A DNA stretch of 44,507 nt from Caulobacteraceae bacterium (GTDB lineage: Bacteria > Pseudomonadota > Alphaproteobacteria > Caulobacterales > Caulobacteraceae): the NCBI GenBank assembly GCA_025352085.1, contig JANXUA010000180.1:1-44507 (forward strand), in the 5' to 3' direction. Numbering within the stretch: the first letter of the stretch is position 1; each line of letters begins with the position of its first letter. A program made the position numbers and the translations under genes. Of this stretch, positions 14,562-23,757 are shown in pieces. A model generated the notes under the pieces. The model had not been told where the DNA came from and made no database searches. It saw only the letters and a program-made list of their open reading frames with translations.

Positions 14562-15863
14562 ATGACCGTCCAGCCCATCGCCTTCATCAACGCCCGCCTA
14601 GTCGACCCCGAAACCGGCTATGATGGGCCCGGGGCCCTCATCGTTACCGAGGGCGTCATCGCCGAAGCCAGCCGTGAGCCCCGTCTGACGGCGCTATCAG
14701 ACGACGTGAAGATCATCGACGCCGCCGGCGCCCTGCTCTGCCCCGGCCTGATCGATCTGCGCGTCAAGACCGGCGAGCCGGGCTCGGAGCCGAAGGAAAC
14801 CCTGAAATCGGCCGCGCGCGCGGCGGCGGCCGGCGGCGTCACCTCCATCGTCGTCCAGCCCGACACCGATCCGGTCATCGACGATCCGGCCGTGGTCGAT
14901 TTCATCCTGCGCCGGGCGCGCGACATCGAACTGGTCCACGTCTATCCCGCCGGCGCCGCGACCAAAGGCTGCCGGGGCGAAGGCATGGCCGAGATCGGCC
15001 TGATGCACGAGGCCGGCTGCGTCTATGTCACCGACGTCGACCGGCCGATCGTCGATTCGCGGGTCATGCGCCGCCTGCTGGCCTACGCCAACGCGCTGGG
15101 AGTCCTGGTCGCGCACCGCCCCGCCGATCCCTGGCTGACCCGGGGCGCCAGCGCCACCGAGGGGGAATTCGCCGGCCGGCTGGGCCTGGCGAGCGAGCCG
15201 GTCGCCGCCGAGACCATCATGCTGGAGCGCGATCTGGCCCTCGTCGAACTGACCGGCGCGCGCCTGCTGGTCGACCAGATCAGCGCCGCCGCGCCGCTGG
15301 AAAGCCTCAGCCGGGCCAAGGCCAGGGGCTTGCCGGTCCTCGCCACCGCATCGATCAACCATCTGACCTTCAATGAACTCGACATCGGCGACTATCGCAC
15401 CTTCTGCAAACTGGTCCCGCCGCTGCGCTGCGAAGACGACCGCCTGGCCCTGATCGAAGCGGTCGCCTCGGGCCTCGTCGACATCATCGTCTCGGCGCAC
15501 GCCCCGGCGCCGGCGGAAGACAAGCGCCTGCCCTTCGATGAAGCGACCCCCGGCGCCATCGGCCTGGAAACCCTGCTGCCGGCCCTGCTCACCTTGCATC
15601 ACGAGGGCCGCGTGCCCCTGGCCCGCCTGATCCACGCCGCCACCCTCGCCCCGGCCAAGGCCATCGGCCTCGCCGCCGGCCGCCTCGCCGTCGGCGCCCC
15701 GGCCGACCTCCTGCTGGCCGACATCAACGCCCCGCGCCTGATCGACGCCGAAACCCTGATCTCCAAATCCAAGAATTCGGCGTTTGACGGGCGACGTTTG
15801 CAGGGCCGGGTGCTGATGACCCTGGTGGATGGACGCGTGGTTTACGAAGGACCAGCTCAATGA
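14562..15863 (+). CDS. pyrC: Dihydroorotase-like protein, probably non-catalytic
   Basis: The 433-residue amidohydrolase-fold protein matches the alphaproteobacterial PyrC class over its full length (PGLIDL near 61, GGVTSIVVQPDTDPVIDD, SINHLTFNELDIGDYRTFCKLVPPLR, GAIGLETLLPALL, GAPADLLLADINAP, then GRVLMTLVDGRVVYEG). The metal-binding HxH after the first strand, needed for activity, is replaced by R67-V-K69 (DLRVKTGEPG). The catalytic Asp of the DHAPH motif is A312 (SAHAPA). So it probably cannot hydrolyse dihydroorotate; by analogy with pseudomonad PyrC' it may be the structural partner of PyrB. A true dihydroorotase would then be elsewhere. The REP doublet separates it from pyrB; its stop overlaps plsY. 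Confidence 0.88.
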   Translation: MTVQPIAFINARLVDPETGYDGPGALIVTEGVIAEASREPRLTALSDDVKIIDAAGALLCPGLIDLRVKTGEPGSEPKETLKSAARAAAAGGVTSIVVQPDTDPVIDDPAVVDFILRRARDIELVHVYPAGAATKGCRGEGMAEIGLMHEAGCVYVTDVDRPIVDSRVMRRLLAYANALGVLVAHRPADPWLTRGASATEGEFAGRLGLASEPVAAETIMLERDLALVELTGARLLVDQISAAAPLESLSRAKARGLPVLATASINHLTFNELDIGDYRTFCKLVPPLRCEDDRLALIEAVASGLVDIIVSAHAPAPAEDKRLPFDEATPGAIGLETLLPALLTLHHEGRVPLARLIHAATLAPAKAIGLAAGRLAVGAPADLLLADINAPRLIDAETLISKSKNSAFDGRRLQGRVLMTLVDGRVVYEGPAQ

Positions 15864-16483
15864 TCACCTTGTCGCCTCCCTTGATGATCGCTGTCGCCGT
15901 GGTTGGCGGTTATCTCTTGGGGTCGATCCCGTTTGGGGTGATCGCCACGCGACTGGGCGGCGCGGGCGATATCCGGGCGATCGGATCGGGCAATATCGGC
16001 GCGACCAATGTTCTGCGCACCGGCCGGCGGGATCTGGCCCTGATCACTCTGCTGGGCGATGGCGGCAAGGGGGCGGTCGCGGTTCTGCTCGCCGGCTGGC
16101 TGCTCGGGCCGGCGACGGCGGTGTTCGCCGGCGGCGCGGCGTTTCTGGGCCATCTGTTTCCGGTCTGGCTGAAATTTCGCGGCGGCAAGGGATTGGCGAC
16201 CGCGGCCGGCATCCTCTTCGCCATCGCCTGGCCGGTCGGACTGGCGGCCGGCGCGATCTGGATCGCTGTGGCGGCGATCTTCCGGCTGTCGTCGCTGGCC
16301 GCCCTGACGGCGGCGGCGTGGTCGCCGATTTTGCTCATCGTTCTGCATCAGTCGACGACGCCAAGACTGTTTCTCGCCCTCGGCATGGCCATCCTGATCT
16401 TCATCCGCCACCACCAGAATATTCGCCGCCTCATGAAGAACGAGGAGCCGCGCATCGGCGCCAAGGCGTCCGCCGCGCCGTGA
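15860..16483 (+). CDS. plsY: Glycerol-3-phosphate acyltransferase PlsY
   Basis: This inner-membrane enzyme acylates glycerol-3-phosphate using acyl-phosphate, the first step of phospholipid synthesis in the PlsX/PlsY route. The 207-residue protein has about five hydrophobic segments and the PlsY motifs: IPFGVIA, SGNIGATNVLR, the FPVWLKFRGGKGLAT loop and RHHQNIRRL near the C terminus. Its ATG overlaps the pyrC stop by four bases, and its stop overlaps the dprA GTG by four, so all three are translationally coupled. Confidence 0.96.
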   Translation: MITLSPPLMIAVAVVGGYLLGSIPFGVIATRLGGAGDIRAIGSGNIGATNVLRTGRRDLALITLLGDGGKGAVAVLLAGWLLGPATAVFAGGAAFLGHLFPVWLKFRGGKGLATAAGILFAIAWPVGLAAGAIWIAVAAIFRLSSLAALTAAAWSPILLIVLHQSTTPRLFLALGMAILIFIRHHQNIRRLMKNEEPRIGAKASAAP

Positions 16484-17583
16484 CGCCGCGCGCGCTGGAC
16501 GACGCCGAACGCCAGGGCTGGCTGCGTCTGGCCCGCACCGAGTCCGTCGGACCGGTCACCTTCACCCATTTGATCGGCCGGTTCGGGACGGCGACGCGGG
16601 CGCTGGCCGCCCTGCCCGACCTCGCGCGGCGCGGCGGTCGCGCCGGGCCGCTGAACATGCCGAGCGTTGAGGCGATCACGGCCGAGCTGGCGGCCGGCGA
16701 GTTGATCGGCGCACGCCTCATCGCCGCCTGCGAACCCGATTTTCCCTATCCCCTCGCCGTGCTCGATGCGCCGCCGCCGATTCTCTGGGTGCTGGGTGAC
16801 GCCGCCCATTTGCAGCGAAAGATGGTCGCCGTCGTCGGCGCTCGATCGGCGTCGGCGGCGGGCCGCCAGTTCGCCCGCACCCTGGCCGCCGGTCTTGGCG
16901 AGGCCGGTTACGCCGTCGTCTCCGGTATGGCGCGAGGGATCGACGCGGCGGCGCATCAGGGCGCCCTGCCCTTCGGAACCATCGCCGTGCTGGCCGGCGG
17001 CGTCGACGATGTTTATCCGCCGGACAACGCCGCGCTCTATGACGCGTTGAAGGTCCAGGGTTGCATCGTTTCCGAACGCGCCATCGGCCACGGCGCCCGC
17101 GCGGCGGATTTCCCACGCCGCAACCGGATCATTTCGGGTTTGTCGCTGGGCGTGGTCGTGGTGGAGGCGGAGTTGAAGTCCGGGTCGCTGATCACCGCCC
17201 GCCTCGCCGGCGAGCAGGGCCGCGAGGTGTTCGCCGTGCCCGGATCGCCGCTTGATCCCAGGTCGCGCGGCGCCAACGACCTCATCCGCCAGGGCGCGAC
17301 CCTGGTGGAGGACGCCGAGGACGTGCTGCGGGTGCTGGACGCCCAACCGACGGTGCGTGCGCCCGAGCCGACCGCCTTCCATCATCAATCGCCGGGCGAC
17401 GACCCCGAAACCGACGCGGTTCGCGACGCCGTTGAAGCGGCCCTGTCGCCGACGCCGACGTCGCTGGATGAGATCGCCCGCGCGGCGGGCGCGCCGATTT
17501 CAGTGGTGCTCGCCTGCCTCGCCGAGCTCAGCGTCGCCGGACGGGCCGAGCTTCTGGCCGGCGGCCTGGCGGCGCGCGCCTAG
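16480..17583 (+). CDS. dprA: DNA processing protein DprA
   Basis: DprA loads RecA on incoming single-stranded DNA during natural transformation. From GTG 16480 the protein has 367 residues: an N-terminal helical (SAM/HhH-like) region, then the Rossmann-like DNA_processg_A domain with VVGARSASAAG, SGMARGIDAAAHQGAL, LAGGVDDVYPPDN, DFPRRNRIISGLS, EAELKSGSLITARLA and FAVPGSP. A C-terminal winged-helix segment follows at about 300-360 (SPTPTSLDEIARAAGAPISVV). The start is chosen because the GTG overlaps the plsY stop and the longer upstream frame runs through plsY. The gene usually precedes topA directly; here a P450 gene separates them. Confidence 0.95.
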   Translation: MTPRALDDAERQGWLRLARTESVGPVTFTHLIGRFGTATRALAALPDLARRGGRAGPLNMPSVEAITAELAAGELIGARLIAACEPDFPYPLAVLDAPPPILWVLGDAAHLQRKMVAVVGARSASAAGRQFARTLAAGLGEAGYAVVSGMARGIDAAAHQGALPFGTIAVLAGGVDDVYPPDNAALYDALKVQGCIVSERAIGHGARAADFPRRNRIISGLSLGVVVVEAELKSGSLITARLAGEQGREVFAVPGSPLDPRSRGANDLIRQGATLVEDAEDVLRVLDAQPTVRAPEPTAFHHQSPGDDPETDAVRDAVEAALSPTPTSLDEIARAAGAPISVVLACLAELSVAGRAELLAGGLAARA

Positions 17584-17662
17584 TCGGGCAGGCGCGTCCG
17601 CCCTTTCCAAGGCGCGCGATCAGGCATAGCCTCGCCATCGAATGTAAATCGGGAGAAGTCGC

Positions 17663-18910
17663 ATGGATGGTTTCGCGGTACGCGATGATTCAATGACCGG
17701 CGAGGCGTGGACGACGCCGCTGGGCCAGATCGATCCCAGTCGCGCCGACCGTTTCGCCACCGGCGCGCATTATGAGGTCTTCCGCCGTCTGCGGCGCGAC
17801 GACCCGGTGCACTATTGCTCCGACAGCCCGTTCGGGCCGTTCTGGTCGATCACCAAGTTCAACGACATTGTGGCGGTCGATTCCAACCACGGCGTGTTCT
17901 CATCCAACCGCGATATCGTCATCGGCGACCAGGACGACTTCGCGCCGCCGATGTTCATCGCCATGGATCCGCCCCGGCACGACGCCCAGCGCAAGGCCGC
18001 CAACCCCGCCGTCGCGCCCGGCCGGCTGGCCGACCTGGAAACGCTCATTCGCGGGCGGGCCGGCGCCATTCTGGACGCCCTGCCGCGGGGCGAGACCTTC
18101 AACTGGGTCGAGCTCGTCTCCAAGGAACTCACCACCCAGATGTTGGCGACGCTGTTCGATTTCCCGTGGGAGGATCGCCATCTGCTGCCCTACTGGTCGG
18201 ACGTCACCACCACCAGCGAAACCGTCGGCGTCGCCGCCGATATGGCGCAGCGCGAGCGGGTGCTGCACGAATGCCTGGCCTATTTCTCCGACCTGTGGCG
18301 CCGGCGCGCCGCTCAGCCCCCCAAGTTCGATTTCATCTCGCTGATGGCCCACAACCCCGACACCGCCGGCATGATCGACGACCCGATGGAGCTTCTGGGC
18401 AATCTGATGCTGCTGATCGTCGGCGGCAACGACACCACCCGCAATTCGATTTCCGGCGGCCTGTTGGCGCTCAACCAATTTCCGGCGCAATACGCCAAAC
18501 TGAAGGCTGATCATTCGCTGATTCCGACCATGGTGCCGGAGATCATCCGCTGGCAAACCCCGCTGGCCCACATGCGCCGCAGGGCCTTGTCCGACATCGA
18601 GTTCGGCGGAAAATCCATCCGCAAGGGGGACAAGGTGATCATGTGGTACGTCTCGGGCAACCGCGACGAGGAGGTGATCGAGGCGCCCGACGATTTCATC
18701 CTCGACCGCGCCCGCCCGCGCCACCACGTCTCGTTCGGCTTCGGCATCCACCGCTGCATGGGCAATCGTGTCGCCGAATTGCAGCTGCGCATCCTCTGGG
18801 AAGAGATTTTGGCGCGGTTCGACCACGTCGAAGTCGTCGGCGAACCGGTGAGGGTGACGTCTAATTTCGTACAGGGGTATGAAGACCTGCCGGTAAGGAT
18901 CGCCGCCTAA
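17663..18910 (+). CDS. Cytochrome P450, CYP153-type alkane hydroxylase
   Basis: The 415-residue protein has all P450 signatures: I-helix GGNDTTRN (254-261), ExxR in EIIRWQ, and the heme loop FGFGIHRCMGNR with C365 as thiolate ligand. The stretches PEIIRWQTPLAHMRRRA, MWYVSGNRDEEVIE and the C-terminal FVQGYEDLPVRI are, from memory, characteristic of CYP153A, soluble terminal hydroxylases of medium-chain alkanes and fatty-acid-like substrates. No ferredoxin or ferredoxin reductase is adjacent, so electrons must come from genes elsewhere. The start follows GGGAGAAG. It sits between dprA and topA, 80 bp from dprA, and looks like an insertion into a conserved block. Confidence 0.9.
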   Translation: MDGFAVRDDSMTGEAWTTPLGQIDPSRADRFATGAHYEVFRRLRRDDPVHYCSDSPFGPFWSITKFNDIVAVDSNHGVFSSNRDIVIGDQDDFAPPMFIAMDPPRHDAQRKAANPAVAPGRLADLETLIRGRAGAILDALPRGETFNWVELVSKELTTQMLATLFDFPWEDRHLLPYWSDVTTTSETVGVAADMAQRERVLHECLAYFSDLWRRRAAQPPKFDFISLMAHNPDTAGMIDDPMELLGNLMLLIVGGNDTTRNSISGGLLALNQFPAQYAKLKADHSLIPTMVPEIIRWQTPLAHMRRRALSDIEFGGKSIRKGDKVIMWYVSGNRDEEVIEAPDDFILDRARPRHHVSFGFGIHRCMGNRVAELQLRILWEEILARFDHVEVVGEPVRVTSNFVQGYEDLPVRIAA

Positions 18911-19057
18911 GGCCTGACGACGAGGCTTGCGGGGTTGTTGAATCGCCCCGCGCGACACCCCATTTTCACCCCCTCCGTTGACAGAGGCCGGGGCGCGCGC
19001 CCACTTTGCCGCCGCTTCGCCGACCCCGGCGGGCGCCCATCCGCTCAAGCTTGGCCA

Positions 19058-19063
19058 TATAAT
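19058..19063 (+). promoter_or_regulatory. Possible -10 element of topA
   Basis: A perfect TATAAT lies only five bases before the topA ATG at 19069, and no Shine-Dalgarno is visible. If used, transcription would begin on or next to the ATG, giving a leaderless mRNA. No good -35 is found at 16-18 bases spacing, so the call is weak. The 158-bp gap also holds a TTGACA at 18978 with no matching -10. Confidence 0.3.
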
Positions 19064-19068
19064 TCCGC

Positions 19069-21651
19069 ATGAACGTTGTCGTCGTCGAGTCTCCGGCCAA
19101 GGCCAAGACCATCAATCGCTATCTGGGACCGGGTTACACCGTGCTGGCCTCGTTCGGACATGTGCGCGACCTGCCGTCCAAGGATGGATCGGTGCGACCC
19201 GACGAAGACTTCGCCATGAGCTGGGAGGTCGACGCCAAATCGTCCAAGCGGTTGTCCGACATCGCCAATGCGCTCAAGGGCGCCGACCGGCTGATCCTCG
19301 CCACCGACCCTGACCGCGAGGGCGAAGCGATCAGCTGGCACGTGCTGGAGGACCTCAAACGCCGCAAGGCGATCAAGGGCGCGACGGTCGAACGGGTGGT
19401 GTTCAACGCCATCACCAAGAGCGCTGTCACCGAGGCGATGAAGGCGCCGCGCGCCATCGACATGGAGCTGGTGGACGCCTATCTCGCCCGACGCGCGCTG
19501 GACTATCTGGTTGGATTTACGCTCGCGCCGGTGCTCTGGCGCAAACTGCCGGGCGCGCGGTCGGCCGGCCGCGTGCAGTCGGTGGCCTTGCGCCTGATCG
19601 TCGATCGCGAGATCGAGATCGAGGCCTTTCGCACCCAGGAGTACTGGACCGTGGAGGCGGACGTTTCCGCCGGCGGCGAGCCCTTCCTCGCCCGGCTGGT
19701 CAAGCACCAGGCCAAGCGGCTGAGCAAATTCGATCTGGCCAACGAGACGTCCGCCGTCGCCGCGCGCGCCGCCGTCCAGGCCGCCAGCTTCACCGTCTCG
19801 GCGGTCGAAAAAAAACCGGCCCGGCGCAGCCCGCCACCGCCCTTCACCACCTCGACCCTGCAGCAGGAGGCGTCGCGCAAGCTCGGCTTTTCGGCGCAAC
19901 GCACCATGCAGGCGGCGCAGAAGCTGTACGAAGGCGTCGATATCGGCGGTGAGACGGTCGGTCTGATCACCTATATGCGCACCGATGGCGTGCAGTCGGC
20001 CCCCGAGGCCCTGACCGAGGCGCGCGGCGTGATCGCCAGTCTGTACGGCAAGGACTATGTGCCCGAGGCGCCCAGACTCTACAAAACCAAGGCCAAAAAC
20101 GCTCAAGAGGCCCACGAAGCCATCCGCCCGACAAGCCTGGAGCGCAATCCGGGGCGCCTGCGCCTCGAAAGCGATATGGGCCGCCTGTACGAGCTGATCT
20201 GGAAGCGGATGATCGCCTCGCAGATGGAGTCGGCCCGGATCGAGCGGACCGTCATCGATCTCGAAAGCAGCGACGCCCGGACCGGTCTGCGCGCCAACGG
20301 CCAGGTGGTTTTGTTTCCGGGTTATCTGGCCGTCTACGAGGAGGGGCGCGATGACGAGGCGGACGAAGACGGCGGGCGCCTGCCTAGGGTCGACGAGGGC
20401 GCCGCCGCCAGGGTTCTGGCCGCCCGGGCCGATCAGCATTTCACCGAGCCGCCGCCGCGCTATTCGGAGGCCAGCCTGGTCAAGAAGATGGAAGAGCTGA
20501 GCATCGGCCGGCCCTCCACCTACGCCTCGATCCTCACCGTGCTGCGCGACCGCGCCTATGTGAAGATGGACAAGAACCGCTTTGTGCCCGAGGACGCCGG
20601 ACGCCTGGTCACGGCGTTTCTGGAACAGTTCTTCGCCCGCTACGTGGAATATGATTTCACCGCGGCGCTGGAGGAAAAGCTCGATCTGGTTTCGGCGGGT
20701 GACCTCAACTGGAAGGCCCTGCTGCGCGAATTCTGGACCGGTTTCGAGGCTGCGGTCAGCGACATCGGCGAACTGCGCACGACCCAGATTCTCGATGCGT
20801 TGAACGAGGCCCTCGGGCCGCACATCTTCCCCGACAGGGGCGACGGGACCGACCCGCGCGGTTGCCAGGTGTGCGGCACCGGTCGCCTGTCGCTGAAGAC
20901 GGGCCGCTACGGCGCCTTCATCGGCTGCTCGAACTATCCCGAATGCCGCTTCACCCGCCCGATCGCCGCCTCGAACGGCGATGACGAGGAAAAGACCGGC
21001 GACCGCGACCTGGGCGTCGATCCCCTGAGCGGCAACACCGTCTGGCTGAAGGTCGGCCGGTTCGGCCCCTATGTCGAGGAGATCGCCGACAAGCCCAAAC
21101 GCGCCAGCCTGCCCAAGGACTGGCCGCCGGCGGGGATCGATCTGGAAAAGGCCCTGCGCCTGCTGCGCCTGCCGCGCGAAGTCGGCGCCCATCCCGAAGA
21201 CGGCGGCATGATCCTGGCGGGCATCGGGCGCTATGGCCCCTACGTCCAGCACAACGGAACCTACGCCAACCTCACCAACGCCGAAGAGGTGTTCGACGTG
21301 GGCCTGAACCGCGCCGTTGATGTTCTGGCGGAGAAGCGCGCCGGCGGCGGACGCGGCGCGCGTGGCGCTTCGACCGCCCCCCTCAAAGAGCTGGGAAACC
21401 ATCCGGTCAACGGCAAGCCGGTGCGCCTGTTGGCCGGACGCTACGGGCCTTACGTCAAATGCGAAGCGGTCAACGCCAACATTCCCAAGGGCGCGGACCC
21501 AGACGCTCTGACCCTTGAGGAAGCCGTCGCGCTGCTGGCCGCCCGCGAGGGTGCGCCGAGCAGGAAGGGCGGCCGCAAGGTCACGGCGAAAAAGGCCCCG
21601 GCCAAGAAACCCGCCGCAAAAAAGAAACCCGCCGCAAAGAAAAAGGCGTGA
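19069..21651 (+). CDS. topA: DNA topoisomerase I
   Basis: This type IA topoisomerase relaxes negative supercoils. The 860-residue protein starts MNVVVVESPAKAKTI (Toprim), with TDPDREGEA as the acidic metal site, SAGRVQSVALRLI, and the catalytic Tyr in GLITYMRTDGV (about residue 305). A C4 zinc ribbon CQVCGTG...CSNYPEC lies near 600. Three C-terminal GRFGPYV/GRYGPYV repeats are typical of alphaproteobacterial enzymes. The tail is Lys/Ala-rich (AKKPAAKKKPAAKKKA) and likely binds DNA non-specifically. Its TGA overlaps the rnr GTG. See the possible leaderless start. Confidence 0.97.
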   Translation: MNVVVVESPAKAKTINRYLGPGYTVLASFGHVRDLPSKDGSVRPDEDFAMSWEVDAKSSKRLSDIANALKGADRLILATDPDREGEAISWHVLEDLKRRKAIKGATVERVVFNAITKSAVTEAMKAPRAIDMELVDAYLARRALDYLVGFTLAPVLWRKLPGARSAGRVQSVALRLIVDREIEIEAFRTQEYWTVEADVSAGGEPFLARLVKHQAKRLSKFDLANETSAVAARAAVQAASFTVSAVEKKPARRSPPPPFTTSTLQQEASRKLGFSAQRTMQAAQKLYEGVDIGGETVGLITYMRTDGVQSAPEALTEARGVIASLYGKDYVPEAPRLYKTKAKNAQEAHEAIRPTSLERNPGRLRLESDMGRLYELIWKRMIASQMESARIERTVIDLESSDARTGLRANGQVVLFPGYLAVYEEGRDDEADEDGGRLPRVDEGAAARVLAARADQHFTEPPPRYSEASLVKKMEELSIGRPSTYASILTVLRDRAYVKMDKNRFVPEDAGRLVTAFLEQFFARYVEYDFTAALEEKLDLVSAGDLNWKALLREFWTGFEAAVSDIGELRTTQILDALNEALGPHIFPDRGDGTDPRGCQVCGTGRLSLKTGRYGAFIGCSNYPECRFTRPIAASNGDDEEKTGDRDLGVDPLSGNTVWLKVGRFGPYVEEIADKPKRASLPKDWPPAGIDLEKALRLLRLPREVGAHPEDGGMILAGIGRYGPYVQHNGTYANLTNAEEVFDVGLNRAVDVLAEKRAGGGRGARGASTAPLKELGNHPVNGKPVRLLAGRYGPYVKCEAVNANIPKGADPDALTLEEAVALLAAREGAPSRKGGRKVTAKKAPAKKPAAKKKPAAKKKA

Positions 21652-23750
21652 AGGCCCGCGGCACATTCTCCCGTCACCCCAAGACCGCCCGACCGGGCAA
21701 ACGCCCGTCGCGGCCGGACTCCTTCCCGCCGGTCGGCGTCGTCGATGTCGTCGAGAAGGACGCGGACGGCGATCTTTTCGTCAAATTGGTCAAGGCCCAC
21801 GCCGACTCGCCGGCCGTGCGCCTCACGCCCGGCGCCGGTGAGGTCGCCGCCGGCGCGCCGGGGCTGGGTGATCGATTGCTGGTGCGGTTCGAAATCCTCG
21901 AAAACGGCGAGCGCGAAGCGCGGCTGATCAAGCGTCTGGGCCAAAGCGCCCACCGCATCCTGGGCGTCATCCGCAAGTCGCGCGGCGAGGTTCGCGTCGA
22001 GCCGGTCGATCGACGCACCAAGGATAGCCTGTTGCTCATTCCCGGCGAGGCGCTCGGTCTGGCCGACGGCGATCTGGTGCTCGCTCAAATCGGCGGCGCC
22101 AGTGATCGGCCCCACGGTCCCAAACGCGGCAAGGTGATCGAGACCGTCGGGCGCGAGGACGATCCGCGCGCCGCCTCGCTGATCGCCATTCACACCCACG
22201 GCGTACCGACCGGCTTTTCCGACGCCGCCGAAGCCGAGGCGCTGAGCGCCCAACCGCCAACTCTCGCCGGCCGCACCGACCTGCGCCATCTGCCGCTCGT
22301 CACCATCGATCCGCCCGACGCCCGCGATCACGATGACGCCGTTTTCGCCGAACCCGACGACGATCCCACGAACCCCGGCGGCTGGATCGCCTGGGTCGCC
22401 ATCGCCGACTTGGCCGCCTACGTGCGCCCCGGCTCCGCCCTCGACGTCGATGCGCGGGACAAGGGCAACAGCGTCTATTTCCCTGACCGTGTCGTGCCGA
22501 TGCTGCCCGAGACCCTGTCGGCCGGCCTGTGCTCCCTGCTGGAGCGCGAGGCGCGGGCCTGCATCGCCGTGCGCATGGTGTTCGACGCCCGCGGCCGCAA
22601 AACGGGGCACAAGTTCGTGCGCGGCCTGATGCGCTCGGCGGCCAAGCTCTCCTACGAACAGGCCCAGGCGGCGATCGACGGCGCGCCGGATGACCGGGCT
22701 GGCCCCTTGATGGACGCCGTCCTGACGCCGCTGTGGGCCGCCTACGCCGTGCTCAAGGCCGGACGGGAGGCGCGATCACCTCTGGCCATTGAATCGGCCG
22801 AGCGGCGTATCGTCATCGGCGCCGACGGCCACGTCGCCTCGATCACGCCGCGCGCGGCCCTCGAAGCGCACAAGCTGATCGAGGAGTTCATGATCCAGGC
22901 CAATGTCTGCGCCGCCCAGACCCTGGAACAGCGCCGCACGCCCTTGATCTATCGCATTCACGATGCCCCCAGCGCCGAAAAGCTGCTGAATCTCGCCGAT
23001 TTCCTCGCCACCCTGGCCATCCCGTGGACCAAGGGCGAGACGGTGCGCACCGACCGCTTCAACCGCCTGCTCGACCAGACCCGCGGCGGCGCCCACGCCG
23101 AAATCGTCAATGAGGTGGTTCTGCGCACGCAGATGCAGGCGCAATATTCGCCCGACAACATCGGCCACTTCGGCCTCAACCTCGACAAATACGCCCACTT
23201 CACCTCGCCGATCCGCCGCTACGCCGACCTGATCGTGCACCGCGCGCTGATCCGGGCGCTCGGTTTGGGCGGCGACGGCCTCTCCGACGACGACATCAAG
23301 CATCTGAAAGAAACCGCCGAGCACATCACCGCCGCCGAGCGCCGCGCCATGGCCGCCGAGCGCGACGCCATCGACCGCTATGTCGCCGCCTTTCTGGCCG
23401 ACCGCGTCGGTGCGACGTTCGAGGGGCGGATCACCGGCGTAACGCGGTTTGGCCTGTTTGTGCGCCTGACCGAAACCGGCGCCGACGGCCTCGTGCCGGT
23501 GTCATCGCTGGGAGGCGAATATTTCATCCACGACGACCGCACCCACGCCCTCGTCGGTCAACGCTCCGGCGAGCGCTGGCGCCTGGGGCGTCGCGTGGAG
23601 GTCAAGTTGAAGGAAGCCACGCCGATCACCGGCGGCCTCCTGCTCGAAATGCTCAGCGACCCCGAACCGGCCGATCCGACGGCGCCTCGGGCAAGGCTGG
23701 GCGTGCGGGGCAAGGCAAGGCCGCCGGTGAAGCGGGGCGGACGGCGGTAG
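21648..23750 (+). CDS. rnr: Ribonuclease R, N-terminally short
   Basis: RNase R is a processive 3'-5' exoribonuclease of the RNB (RNase II) family that degrades structured RNA. The 700-residue protein has cold-shock domains (about 20-180), the RNB domain with catalytic acidic cluster DPPDARDHDDAVF near 220, LIEEFMIQANVCAA, and HFTSPIRRYADLIVHR. A C-terminal S1 domain follows (about 585-665, FEGRITGVTRFGLFVRLTETGADGLVP), and the tail is Arg/Lys-rich. It starts directly with FPPVGVVDVVEKDADGD, so the N-terminal winged-helix domain common in RNase R (about 60-80 residues) is absent. The GTG at 21648 overlaps the topA TGA, and the frame has no supported upstream extension. Confidence 0.94.
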   Translation: MKARGTFSRHPKTARPGKRPSRPDSFPPVGVVDVVEKDADGDLFVKLVKAHADSPAVRLTPGAGEVAAGAPGLGDRLLVRFEILENGEREARLIKRLGQSAHRILGVIRKSRGEVRVEPVDRRTKDSLLLIPGEALGLADGDLVLAQIGGASDRPHGPKRGKVIETVGREDDPRAASLIAIHTHGVPTGFSDAAEAEALSAQPPTLAGRTDLRHLPLVTIDPPDARDHDDAVFAEPDDDPTNPGGWIAWVAIADLAAYVRPGSALDVDARDKGNSVYFPDRVVPMLPETLSAGLCSLLEREARACIAVRMVFDARGRKTGHKFVRGLMRSAAKLSYEQAQAAIDGAPDDRAGPLMDAVLTPLWAAYAVLKAGREARSPLAIESAERRIVIGADGHVASITPRAALEAHKLIEEFMIQANVCAAQTLEQRRTPLIYRIHDAPSAEKLLNLADFLATLAIPWTKGETVRTDRFNRLLDQTRGGAHAEIVNEVVLRTQMQAQYSPDNIGHFGLNLDKYAHFTSPIRRYADLIVHRALIRALGLGGDGLSDDDIKHLKETAEHITAAERRAMAAERDAIDRYVAAFLADRVGATFEGRITGVTRFGLFVRLTETGADGLVPVSSLGGEYFIHDDRTHALVGQRSGERWRLGRRVEVKLKEATPITGGLLLEMLSDPEPADPTAPRARLGVRGKARPPVKRGGRR

Positions 23751-23757
23751 GCTCCCC

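Noticed and set aside
19045-21666. Open frame of over 870 codons antisense to topA
   Set aside because: It mirrors the topA frame in GC-rich DNA, its composition is Gly/Ala/Arg/Gln-heavy, and no family signature is seen.
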